Source: Micromonospora sp. WMMD961
GTDB taxonomy: Bacteria > Actinomycetota > Actinomycetes > Mycobacteriales > Micromonosporaceae
NCBI RefSeq assembly: GCF_029626145.1
Contig: NZ_JARUBJ010000002.1
Coordinates: 2,887,501 to 2,951,500, forward strand
Length of the DNA: 64,000 nt
Direction: 5' to 3'
Position 1 is the first letter of the stretch; each line of letters starts with the position of its first letter. Positions 41,062 through 48,384 of the stretch are shown here, piece after piece. The position numbers and the translations under genes were made by a program. Below the pieces are notes generated by a model. The model was not told the origin of the DNA. It worked only from the letters and a program-made list of their open reading frames with translations, and searched no databases.

Positions 41062-41078
41062 AGGTAACCGGAGGTTAC
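41062..41078. promoter_or_regulatory. GGTAACC-N3-GGTTACC inverted repeat
   Basis: A perfect 7-bp inverted repeat with a 3-base spacer, about 120 bp upstream of the LtrA-like gene. Size and symmetry fit the binding site of a dimeric repressor. No cognate regulator gene is adjacent. Confidence 0.35.
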
Positions 41079-41239
41079 CCGCCGGTCCTGGAGCTGCCGC
41101 ATCGTCGGCACGGTGCCGCTCGGCATGTTTCCGAAGTCGAGGACGATCATGCGGGTGGGCGTTGTGGCGGAGATCGTGTCCGCCTGCCAGGTGTGGCCGG
41201 TCGGGGTGCGCGCGGCACCTTGTCCGGTCCGAAGGTGCG

Positions 41240-41555
41240 CTGGGATGCCTACTCGTCACGAGCGGAATGGCCGGGATCTGGGGCTCTTCGACTCGGCGTG
41301 GTAATCAACGAAGAGGGTGTCCCTGCCGGCGGCTTCGATAGCCGTGACCAGGTCACACCGTAGAGCGCGATCCAGTCGGTCGGCTGCGTGCAGATCGACG
41401 TACGGGGAGGCTTGCCGCTCTACGCTCCCGTCCTCCGTCTCGGTGACGACGCCGACGCCATGCCTCTCTCGACGCTCGGCTCGTACTCGCGGCAGGACGC
41501 CGAGCGCGTAATCGAACAGCTGCGGAGCCTCAAGGTCGGCGCCACACCATCCTGA
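41240..41555 (+). pseudogene. PH-domain protein remnant with an in-frame TAG
   Basis: One frame reads WPGSGALRLGVVINEEGV, continues to DSRDQVTP, meets TAG at 41361-41363, and resumes as SAIQSVGCVQIDV through LPLSTLG-like text to QDAERVIEQLRSL, ending at TGA 41553. This is the pattern of the small bacterial PH domain (bPH) whose strand normally reads P-W-S-A-I; TGG to TAG at the tryptophan explains the break. The usual upstream part is not recognisable, so the gene is truncated as well. The 5' limit given is approximate. The rest of 40944-41685 shows no other gene. Confidence 0.55.
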
Positions 41556-41685
41556 ACGGGATGCAAAGGCGGGCGCCCGACCAGCGGCATGAGAGTGCGC
41601 GTGGAGCCTTTGGCGCCGGTGGGCAGGGTCGACAAGGATTTTGGGTTATCCGCAGGTCGCTGCGGCCTCGTGCCGGCGGTGCCGG

Positions 41686-42384
41686 TTATGTCGACAGGAT
41701 TGCTTTGGCTAGGGACTCCGGGCTGGTCAGCAGGGCCTCGTGGCCGCCGGGCACGAGGACCGGTTGCACACCGACCCGGGCTGCGAGTTCGGTGCCGGGG
41801 GCGGCCAGCGCTGTGTCGTCCTCAGCCAGCACGTAGGTGATCGGCAGGCCGAGCGTGTGCACTCCCGGAAGATCCAGCGCGTCCAGCATGTAGCCGCCGG
41901 GTTGCGGCATGAGCTGGTCGAAGACGAGCCGCTGCAGCGGCTCGGGCTGGCCGGGCATCAGGCTCTGCTGAAAGGTGACGAAGTCAAGTCCGATGGTGCC
42001 GTCGGGTGAAGCGGCGACAGTGTCGGTGATGAAGCCCTCCATCGGTCCCATCGCTGCGGCCATCGATTCGCCCGGCCGCGGAATGAAGGCGCTGAAGTAA
42101 GCGAGGCCGGCGAGCCGGTCGCCCAGCCTGTGGGCGGCGCCGGTGATCGGGATGCCGCCCCAGCTGTGTCCGACCAGGACTACCTCCCGCAGGTCCCGGC
42201 GTTCGACCTCGGCGACGATGTGGTCGACTGCGTCGCTCAGCCGTAGTCCGGCCGTGTCGTCGCCCAGGCTCAGGCCGGGCATGGTGAGTGCGGTGGCGCC
42301 GTGGCCGGCCTCGCGGATCCGGTGTCCGACCGGGTGCCAGGACCAGCCACCGTGCCAAGCGCCGGGGATGAAAACGTAGTGCAT
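41686..42384 (-). CDS. alpha/beta hydrolase
   Basis: A 232-residue alpha/beta-hydrolase. The start of the fold is HYVFIPGAWHGGWSWHPV with an oxyanion HG motif. The nucleophile elbow is GHSWGG (Ser near 92), and the catalytic His is in PGGHEALLTSPE. It resembles the actinobacterial esterase/salicylate-esterase-like group; the substrate is unknown. The ATG at 42384 has GGGAGGT just upstream; an in-frame ATG four codons earlier is possible. It diverges from the TetR gene, with the operator between them. Confidence 0.88.
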   Translation of the reverse strand: MHYVFIPGAWHGGWSWHPVGHRIREAGHGATALTMPGLSLGDDTAGLRLSDAVDHIVAEVERRDLREVVLVGHSWGGIPITGAAHRLGDRLAGLAYFSAFIPRPGESMAAAMGPMEGFITDTVAASPDGTIGLDFVTFQQSLMPGQPEPLQRLVFDQLMPQPGGYMLDALDLPGVHTLGLPITYVLAEDDTALAAPGTELAARVGVQPVLVPGGHEALLTSPESLAKAILST

Positions 42385-42410
42385 CAGACCTCCCATGATT
42401 GATCAGAGCG

Positions 42411-42445
42411 CACTCTAGCGAGTGAAGGCCGCTACATTGTTATGA
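42411..42445. promoter_or_regulatory. TetR-type operator and leaderless promoter
   Basis: CACTC-TAGC-GAGTG (42411-42424) is a perfect inverted repeat between the divergent hydrolase and TetR genes. A TACATT -10 box (42433-42438) follows, and exactly six bases later comes the ATG at 42445. The palindrome overlaps where the -35 would lie, so a bound repressor would block it. Confidence 0.6.
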
Positions 42446-43056
42446 TGAAGGTCATGTCGCCCACCCGCCGCGCCGAATACGCCGCCCAGACCCGACAGGC
42501 GATCCTCGAAGCGGCCCGGTCCCTGTTCACGACTCAGGGCTATTTCGCGACGAGGGTCGAGCAGATCGCCGGCGCCGCCCGCGTCGCTCCAGCCACGGTG
42601 TACGCCGTCGGCGGCGGCAAGAGTGGCCTGCTGCGCACACTGATCGAGTCCGCCGTGAATTCGCCGGAGAATGCCCGGATCCTCGCGGAGATCGAGTCCG
42701 CCACCGATCCGCAGGGCCTGATAGCTCTGATCGTCGCCACGTCCGGGGCGAAGTTTGGACAGTGGGCACCGCTGATGCGCCAGGTCGTCGCCGCAGCGCC
42801 CCAGGAACTGGCGGTCCGCGAGAGCATGGAGATCGCCCACGGGGGGCTGCGTGGTGGACTGCGGCATACAGCCGGTCGCCTGGCCGCACTGGGCGCCCTC
42901 CGCGACGGCCTGGACGCGGCTCAGGCCGCCGACATCCTCTGGCTCTATCTGTGCAACGCCGCCTATTTCGTCCGGACCGACGACCTCGGCTGGCCGCTCG
43001 AGAGATCTGAAGCCTGGCTCAACGCGGTGCTGCGCCGCGAACTCTTGCGCCCCTGA
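42445..43056 (+). CDS. TetR/AcrR-family repressor
   Basis: A 203-residue regulator with a TetR helix-turn-helix at residues about 15-60 (RQAILEAARSLFTTQGYFAT, then VEQIAGAARVAPATVYAVGG) and a helical ligand-binding domain. The start is ambiguous: ATGs lie at 42442, 42445 and 42454. 42445 is chosen because it is six bases from the -10 box. It most likely represses itself and the divergent alpha/beta hydrolase, whose substrate or product could be the inducer. Confidence 0.88.
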   Translation: MKVMSPTRRAEYAAQTRQAILEAARSLFTTQGYFATRVEQIAGAARVAPATVYAVGGGKSGLLRTLIESAVNSPENARILAEIESATDPQGLIALIVATSGAKFGQWAPLMRQVVAAAPQELAVRESMEIAHGGLRGGLRHTAGRLAALGALRDGLDAAQAADILWLYLCNAAYFVRTDDLGWPLERSEAWLNAVLRRELLRP

Positions 43057-43202
43057 TCAGCCTGGCCGCTCGGCGGTCATGGACACCGGGCGCTCGAGTG
43101 CCTGGTCAACGCTGAGATTTGCAGGTCCGATCCGGCGAACCGCTCGGAGCGCTCATGCCGATTACGACACGTCCGCTTATCGGCAAAGCCGTGAGCGGCT
43201 AA

Positions 43203-43466
43203 TCACGTTCCGGAGGCCATGTAGGCGGCGAGGATGTAGTTGGGGTGCCGGTCGAGGTTCTTGCGGGCCCGGTCATAGCGCATGGTGGTCCGTGGGTCGG
43301 CGTGGCGGGCGGCAATCTGCACATCGCGGAGGCTGACGCCGGCGTCGAGCATGGTCGTCACGAACGTGTGCCGCAACATGTGGGGGTGCATCCTCGGCAT
43401 CCGGATGCCCGCTGTGTGGGCGAGGTGCGAGATGCGCGGTGGCGGATAGCGAGGCCAGATCATCAA
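43203..43466 (-). pseudogene. C-terminal stub of a second tyrosine integrase
   Basis: Only the last 80 or so residues remain: HPHMLRHTFVTTMLDAGVSL carrying catalytic His and Arg, RHADPRTTMRYDRAR carrying the second His and the nucleophile Tyr, and the family-typical end. The core-binding domain and first catalytic Arg are absent, so it cannot be active. It is of a different subfamily from the remnant at 37153, so it marks another past integration event. The upstream limit is where recognisable homology fades. Confidence 0.8.
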
Positions 43467-43528
43467 CCCGCGAGCTTCCGCCTGGGCTCGCTCGGGGCCA
43501 GCGTACGGTCACCGCAAGCGCGCGACCT

Positions 43529-43546
43529 GCGGCAAATCCGGATGTC
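43529..43546 (+). repeat. GCGGCAAATCCGGATGTC motif, copy 1
   Basis: An 18-base motif, 31 bases before the start of the receiver-like gene and in its orientation. It differs from copy 2 by a single base. Confidence 0.6.
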
Positions 43547-43577
43547 GGATCGTGAGGGTGTCAGGCATCATCATCGC

Positions 43578-43946
43578 GTGGATAGCCGCCGAACGATCGT
43601 CCTGGTCGATGACCTCCGCTCGTTCGTGGATGGCCGTAGCGCCGAGGTGGCCCGCACCAGCACCGCCGGAGTTCAACTCCTCGATCGGTACCGGGACCGG
43701 CGCCTGGACGAACTGTGGCTTGACCACGATCTAGGCGGGGACGACACGATCTGGCCGGTCGTGGAGGTCCTGGAACGGGCCGCCTTCGACAAGCGCCCCT
43801 TTGACGTCGGCGTCATCAGCGTCCACTCCGCCAACCCGGCCGGCGCCGCGAAGATCGCCCAGGTCTTGCGGCACTGGGGATATCGCGTCCACCTCGCGTC
43901 GGGCTCCACAGACGTCGGCTATCTCGACGCCCCGGTCGTGAGCTGA
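43578..43946 (+). CDS. cyclic-phosphate-processing receiver (cREC)-like protein
   Basis: A 122-residue single-domain protein resembling the cREC family, a receiver-fold group that comparative genomics linked to processing of cyclic phosphates in RNA repair and conflict systems. Diagnostic features are IVLVDDLRSF at the N-terminus, LDELWLDHDLGGDDT at about 45-60, VGVISVHSANPAGAAKIAQV, and a C-terminal WGYRVHLA. It is not a classical response regulator: there is no output domain and no partner kinase. The GTG at 43578 has no ribosome-binding site. Family assignment is from memory of the motif, so moderately sure. Confidence 0.65.
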   Translation: MDSRRTIVLVDDLRSFVDGRSAEVARTSTAGVQLLDRYRDRRLDELWLDHDLGGDDTIWPVVEVLERAAFDKRPFDVGVISVHSANPAGAAKIAQVLRHWGYRVHLASGSTDVGYLDAPVVS

Positions 43947-43987
43947 CCAGCCCGAGGGCGCCGCCCGACAGCTGTCACACCCGGACG

Positions 43988-43996
43988 GCGGCAGAT
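43988..43996 (+). repeat. GCGGCAGAT partial motif, copy 1b
   Basis: The nine-base core of the dispersed motif, continuing with GCCGG rather than CCGGATG, 95 bases before the CbrC-family start and in its orientation. Confidence 0.35.
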
Positions 43997-44091
43997 GCCG
44001 GCGTTCAACGAGTTGGTTTCGTCGTCGACGATTAATGGGTAATGGTCCATCCATCAGATCTCCTCGGCTTGAATGATGATCGCGAGCTGGC

Positions 44092-44664
44092 ATGATTGAC
44101 GTCGTGCCCGAGCCGGTGTTCCGCTACCATGCCGATCCCCTATCGACAGGTTCGGCAGTGCGGAGCGACCACATCTGCAGTGCTTGCGGCCTTCATCGGG
44201 ACGTGCGCTAAAACGGCCCCATCTATGGCAGGCAGCCTGAAAGCCTATGCATGCACTGCATCCGCTCCGGCGAAGCGGCCACGGCTCTGGGAACCATCGC
44301 CCCGGCGATGGACGAAGGCATGAACGCCCAGTTCAGCGATGCCGTCGATGTGCCGGACGACGTACCGGTTCACATAGTCGAGGAGGTCACGCAGCGGACG
44401 CCCGGCTTCTACGGATGGCAGCAATCATCGTGGCTGTACCACTGCGGTGACGCCGCTGCGTTCCTCGGACCAGCCGGCTACAGCGACCTAACGACCTACC
44501 CAGATGCCCTCGCCATGGTTCGCGACAGCTGCTATCAGCTCGGCTGGTCACAGCAAGAGACCGAGGCGTTCCTGCCTCAGCTGGACCGCGCCAGCGAGCC
44601 GACGGCGTACCTCTTCCGGTGCCTGCATTGCGGTGCTCATCTCGCGTCTTGGGATATCGGCTGA
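44092..44664 (+). pseudogene. CbrC-family gene with an in-frame TAA
   Basis: A 190-codon frame matches the CbrC (UPF0167) family from end to end: VFRYHADPLSTGS, zinc-knuckle CSACG, NGPIYGRQPE, a second knuckle CMHCI, RTPGFYGWQQSSWLYHCGDAAAF and C-terminal RCLHCGAHLASWD. TAA at codon 40 (44209-44211) falls where the family has Tyr, so one base change explains it. The rest is intact and in frame, which suggests a recent mutation or readthrough. CbrC in Escherichia coli is linked to colicin M tolerance, and relatives occur as immunity-like genes in toxin loci. Translation could restart at ATG 44251, giving 137 residues without the first zinc knuckle. Confidence 0.8.
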
Positions 44665-44750
44665 CCGCACTTCACGCCAGGGCAAGCCCCGGGGACGGGG
44701 GCGCGCCGAGAACGACCGCAAGCTCCGACGCCCGGCGCGCCGTACGACCG

Positions 44751-44768
44751 GCGGCAGATCCGGATGTC
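44751..44768 (+). repeat. GCGGCAGATCCGGATGTC motif, copy 2
   Basis: The 18-base consensus copy, 89 bases before the YfbM-like start and in its orientation. Confidence 0.65.
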
Positions 44769-44857
44769 CCGGTGGACGGAGAGGCAGTCGGGGCTACCGT
44801 GTCAGCTGCTGATCCGCCCCGCCAGCACGCCCAGTGTTGCAGTGGAAGGAATTACAT

Positions 44858-45361
44858 GTGGGTATGGAGTTGATCGGTCGCCGGCTGTCGAGCGACGAGT
44901 TGCAAGCGGTGCTGAATAATCCGGAGGCTGTCGGCGCCCTGCTCTATGGCGATCTGGACGATGACGATGCGGAGATGCCCGATCCCGAGCTGGATCTGGG
45001 TAAGTCCTGGCACGCCGTCCACTACCTAATCACTGGTTCTGCTTGGGGCCTCGGCGACGGTGCGGCCGGTGCGGCGATCCTCGGCGGTGCCGAGATCGGC
45101 GAAGACGGTGGCTATGGTCCGGCCCGGCTGCTCGGCCCGGATGCCGTCCGCGCCGTCGCCACCGAACTGAACGCGCTGGATGTCGAGACACTTCGCACCC
45201 GGTACGACGCGGATGCGATGGCGACCGCCGACATCTACCCGATCGGCTGGACCAATGACGAAGCCGAGTTCGACAACCTCGTCGTGCACCTCGTCGAGCT
45301 GAGCCAGTTCTATCGGACCGCAGCCGACAACGGCCAGGCGGTGCTCCTCGCCATCACCTGA
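44858..45361 (+). CDS. YfbM-like (DUF1877) protein
   Basis: A 167-residue protein of the YfbM/DUF1877 family, whose function is unknown but which often appears beside polymorphic toxins as an immunity-like gene. Family features: opening VGMELIGRRLSSDELQAVL, LDLGKSWHAVHYLITG, ILGGAEIGEDGGYGPARLL, and a C-terminal FYRTAADNGQAVLLAIT. The GTG at 44858 is chosen because GGAAGGA ends seven bases upstream and the family usually begins M-G-M; ATG 44864 is an alternative. No toxin gene is nearby. Confidence 0.82.
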   Translation: MGMELIGRRLSSDELQAVLNNPEAVGALLYGDLDDDDAEMPDPELDLGKSWHAVHYLITGSAWGLGDGAAGAAILGGAEIGEDGGYGPARLLGPDAVRAVATELNALDVETLRTRYDADAMATADIYPIGWTNDEAEFDNLVVHLVELSQFYRTAADNGQAVLLAIT

Positions 45362-45748
45362 CCCCCTCGAACGGGTTCGGCGAAGCTTGCGGACCAGCAT
45401 CCATCGGCCATGACCCCAGGCCGTTGTCCACCGCCGAGGCTCGAACGCCCTCAACTCGGGTTCGACCGACGACGGTAAGTCCGGCCACGAAGCGTGACGG
45501 CTCCGAGTGGGCGGTGTGCTCAGTCGGCGGCGTTTCCGGACGTCGGCCGACAACGAAGGCGGACCACGGGGCGTGACGGCTGCCGACGGGGCTGGCGCAC
45601 ACGATCGGCGGCAGATCCGGATGCTTGGTCAAACCGGCCAGTTGCGCCGAGGCGATGGTGATGGGCCGTGTCCGCTTGCGTCTCAGACGGCAGGAACGTG
45701 GGTAGGAAGATCCGACCACGACGGGCGACTTCAGGGGAGAGCGTGATC
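45362..45748 (+). other. 387-bp non-coding stretch
   Basis: No gene is supported. It contains two similar segments around 45470-45500 and 45560-45590 sharing the element GCGTGACGGCT, the dispersed motif at 45608, and the ribosome-binding site AGGGGAGA for the next gene at 45732-45740. Confidence 0.6.
45608..45623 (+). repeat. GCGGCAGATCCGGATG motif, copy 3
   Basis: A 16-base perfect copy of the core, 125 bases before the first short-chain dehydrogenase and in its orientation. Confidence 0.65.
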
Positions 45749-46483
45749 ATGGTTCGCACCGCGATCGTTACCGGCGCCGGCAATGGATTGGGACGCGAAG
45801 TCGCGCTTGGCCTTGCCCACGCTGGTTATGCCATCGTCGTAGCCGATCTCGATGAGCGAGCCGCGCAGGCGTGTGGAGGCCTGATCGAGGCGCGCGGATT
45901 GCCGGCACAAGCGTTAGGCGCCGATGTACGAGAGCGTGGTGACATGAACCGCATCGTTGCGGCAGCCCAGAAGCTCGGCGGGCCTCACGTGCTCGTCAAC
46001 AATGCCGGCGGCTGGACCCCGCAGCGGCAGTATCCGCAGGCGGCTCCCGCCGAGTGGGCCGCGACGATCAGCCTGAACCTCACCGCCCCGATGCTCCTCA
46101 GTCAGCTCGTTCTGGACCCCATGCGGGAACAGGGTGGTGGCGCGATCATCAACATCGCATCCAGCGGGGGCATTGGCTTCGAGTCCTACGGCTCGCCCGA
46201 GTACGGGGCCGCCAAGGCTGGTCTGATTCGCTTCACCGCCAGTCTGGCCAGCTTGGAAAGTAGCCATGGGGTCCGGATGATGTGCGTAGCGCCAGACTGG
46301 ATCGGGCTGAGCCGAGCCCAGGCCCAGTGGGAGCGCATGAGTGCCGACGAACGTGCGGCATCTCGCCCATTGATTCCTCCGGCCGAAGTTGTCTCCGTCG
46401 TCTTGAATCTCATCCAAGCGGGAGTCGGTGGAACCGTGGTGGAAATGTGGGGAGGCGATCAGCCTGTCGTGCACGCCCCGTAG
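45749..46483 (+). CDS. short-chain dehydrogenase/reductase
   Basis: A 244-residue SDR oxidoreductase. The NAD(P) site is VTGAGNGLGREVAL at the N-terminus, NNAGGW follows at about 85, and the catalytic Tyr/Lys pair is in PEYGAAKAGL. Asp in VADLDERA after the second strand favours NAD over NADP. The C-terminus lacks the usual glycine-rich V-D-G-G and ends VVEMWGGDQPVVHAP. The ATG lies nine bases from a GGGGAG site; GTG at 45743 is possible. The substrate is unknown. Confidence 0.87.
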   Translation: MVRTAIVTGAGNGLGREVALGLAHAGYAIVVADLDERAAQACGGLIEARGLPAQALGADVRERGDMNRIVAAAQKLGGPHVLVNNAGGWTPQRQYPQAAPAEWAATISLNLTAPMLLSQLVLDPMREQGGGAIINIASSGGIGFESYGSPEYGAAKAGLIRFTASLASLESSHGVRMMCVAPDWIGLSRAQAQWERMSADERAASRPLIPPAEVVSVVLNLIQAGVGGTVVEMWGGDQPVVHAP

Positions 46484-46565
46484 ACCCGCGTTGGGGCATC
46501 CGCAATTCGACACGAGCGGACGCCTCACCCAGCGGCAGCTGGCTACGCTCCGTGACGGACGGTTG

Positions 46566-46577
46566 GCGGCAGATCCG
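46566..46577 (+). repeat. GCGGCAGATCCG motif, copy 4
   Basis: A 12-base copy of the dispersed motif, 44 bases before the second short-chain dehydrogenase. A 7-bp inverted repeat ATCGGCG/CGCCGAT (46581-46601) follows at once. Confidence 0.55.
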
Positions 46578-46621
46578 TGCATCGGCGGCTAGGACGCCGA
46601 TCGATGTGGCAAGATCCGGCC

Positions 46622-47404
46622 GTGAATAGATTCGCGCAACCGCTCGACGGCATGAATGCACTGGTTGTCGGAGGTGGGGGCGCAGGAATCGGGCGTGCAG
46701 TCTCGCGTGCGTTCGCCGGGGCTGGTGCGGCTGTCGCTGTCGCTGACATCGATCCGGGCCGGGCGAGAGGGGCCGTCGAGGAGTTGACCGGATTGGGCGC
46801 CCGTGCTGTTCCGCTTGTCGGCGACGTACGGTCCCGATCGACGGTCGACGCATTCGTTGCCGGCGCCGTCGCCGAGTTCGGCCGGCTCGACACGCTCGTG
46901 ACCGTCGTGGGCGGGCAGGTCGCGTTCGTGCCGGCGGTACGGCTGCACGAGATGAGCGACGATGACTGGGATCTGGCGTATGAGATGAACCTCGGCTATG
47001 TGGCGCGCGCGGCCCGCGCGGCCATCCGTGCCTTCCTGGCCCAGGGACAGGGCGGATCCATCGTGAGCATCGGTTCGGTCACCGGCGTCATGGCCGCGCC
47101 CATGCAGGCCGGGTACGGGGCGGCCAAAGCCGGCCTCGCCAGCCTCGCCAGGACCGTCGCTGCGGAGTACGCCGGCGACGGGATCCGCATGAACGTCGTG
47201 GCGTGCGGCGCCATCGCAACGGCGGTGGCAAATGCCACGCAGCCCGCCGAGGGGGTGCCCGAGATTCCGATGCGCCGGCTCGGTGTTCCCCACGACGCCG
47301 CGGCGGCGGCTGTCTACCTGGCCTCGCCGCTTTCGTCCTACGTGACCGGGCAGAGCCTTGTCGTCGATGGGGGTGTGACGGTGCGAGGCCCGTTCTCCGC
47401 CTGA
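46622..47404 (+). CDS. short-chain dehydrogenase/reductase
   Basis: A 260-residue SDR oxidoreductase. Cofactor site VVGGGGAGIGRAVSRAF, with an unusual extra glycine run replacing the first T-G; DIDPGRA favours NAD. The NNAG position is replaced by VVGGQ. The catalytic Ser is in SIGSVTG, Tyr and Lys in GYGAAKAGL, and the C-terminus SYVTGQSLVVDGG is typical. The GTG at 46622 begins the fold directly and has no ribosome-binding site. It follows the other SDR by 138 bases in the same direction. The substrate is unknown. Confidence 0.87.
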   Translation: MNRFAQPLDGMNALVVGGGGAGIGRAVSRAFAGAGAAVAVADIDPGRARGAVEELTGLGARAVPLVGDVRSRSTVDAFVAGAVAEFGRLDTLVTVVGGQVAFVPAVRLHEMSDDDWDLAYEMNLGYVARAARAAIRAFLAQGQGGSIVSIGSVTGVMAAPMQAGYGAAKAGLASLARTVAAEYAGDGIRMNVVACGAIATAVANATQPAEGVPEIPMRRLGVPHDAAAAAVYLASPLSSYVTGQSLVVDGGVTVRGPFSA

Positions 47405-47584
47405 CGCGGTCTCCGAGGAGACGTTGCGGCCGGTCGACCCCACGTGCGGAGGCGGTCCGGCCGCCCACCATCCGTGGCGATGAGCGTACGACGTGATCGG
47501 GCGGGCCGGCGGCCGGCTGTCAGCAGACCGTTCGGCGCTACCGGGCTGTCGCTCTGGCTGCCGTTGGTGCGTGACAGCGTCCAA

Positions 47585-47597
47585 TACGATGCAGGAG
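47585..47597 (+). promoter_or_regulatory. -10 box of a probable leaderless transcript
   Basis: TACGAT (47585-47590), six bases, then GTG at 47597. The intervening GCAGGA could also serve as a weak ribosome-binding site. Confidence 0.45.
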
Positions 47598-48094
47598 TGA
47601 CCGAGTCGGACCTGCGCCCTGCCAAGAAGCCGTGGTTGCCGCCCCGTTGGTTCATTCGGATGTTCTGGTCGGCCCATCGGGGCGTGTTCCGCCGATCCGG
47701 CGGCCGCGTCGGACTGTCGCGTCCGCGCGGTAACCGTTACGGAATGCTGCGCCTGACCACCGTCGGGCGGCGCACCGGCCAACAGCGCAGCGTGATCCTC
47801 GGATACTTCGAGGACGACACGAACCTGGTCTCGCTGGCCATGAACGGGTGGGGGGATCCCGAGCCAGCCTGGTGGCTCAATCTGCAGGCGCACCCGGACG
47901 CGACCGTCGACCTGGTCGACGGGCCGCGGCTGGTGCGCGGCCGTGCTGCGACAGGCGACGAACGGTCGCGGCTGTGGGCCCGCTGGCGTGAGATCGACAA
48001 GAACCTGGATGGATACGCCGCGCGGCGGTCATCCGAGACTGCGGTGGTGGTCCTGACGCCCCGGCCCGACACGGCTGAGGCGTCACGGGACTGA
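47597..48094 (+). CDS. F420-type (DDN-like) nitroreductase-family protein
   Basis: A 165-residue split-barrel protein of the deazaflavin-dependent nitroreductase family, common in actinobacteria and known from mycobacterial Ddn, which uses reduced F420 to reduce quinones and nitroimidazoles. Recognisable are MLRLTTVGRRTGQQRSVILG at about 45-65, DPEPAWWLNLQAHPDATVDL, and RARWREIDK-like text before the C-terminus. An amphipathic N-terminus (PRWFIRMFWSAHRGVF) would contact the membrane. The GTG start fits the -10 spacing. Confidence 0.85.
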   Translation: MTESDLRPAKKPWLPPRWFIRMFWSAHRGVFRRSGGRVGLSRPRGNRYGMLRLTTVGRRTGQQRSVILGYFEDDTNLVSLAMNGWGDPEPAWWLNLQAHPDATVDLVDGPRLVRGRAATGDERSRLWARWREIDKNLDGYAARRSSETAVVVLTPRPDTAEASRD

Positions 48095-48152
48095 GGTTCC
48101 CCCGGTTTGCCGGAGGGTTGGTTACCTGGCGCTGGTGGGCTCAGGCTGAACC

Positions 48153-48275
48153 TTAGCCGTCTGGCCTTGTCGGGCCTCGTGCGCCGGCCGCGATGTGCTC
48201 GCCAACCTCGTACAGCGCGACGTACAGATCCTCGGCGGTTGCGCGGTCGAGCCGCAGAACGATGTCGTCCCCCAT
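48153..48275 (-). CDS. 40-residue small protein
   Basis: A short ORF encoding MGDDIVLRLDRATAEDLYVA followed by an amphipathic helix and a charged tail. The ATG sits exactly six bases after a TAGGGT -10 box on the minus strand, the same leaderless spacing seen at other genes here, and codon third positions are GC-rich. It lies between two oppositely oriented genes. I do not recognise a family, although the short beta-then-helix pattern resembles small actinobacterial proteins of unknown function. Confidence 0.5.
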   Translation of the reverse strand: MGDDIVLRLDRATAEDLYVALYEVGEHIAAGARGPTRPDG

Positions 48276-48384
48276 GCGCAGACCCTAAGCGCACGCCGGG
48301 CGGCACCGGCTGGCCAAAGTCGGGTGCGAGTGTCTGCCGTGATCCACGCCTGCGGATGCCGTGTTAGATCACTCCAAGCAAGGG

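Noticed and set aside
41317..41511. A 64-codon ORF on the plus strand
   Set aside because: Ser/Arg-rich text typical of a wrong frame; the frame beside it carries PH-domain sequence.
43500..47404. A classical integron array
   Set aside because: No integron integrase of the IntI type and no paired attC core sites (RYYYAAC/GTTRRRY) were seen around the motif copies; the cassette idea is kept only as a hypothesis.
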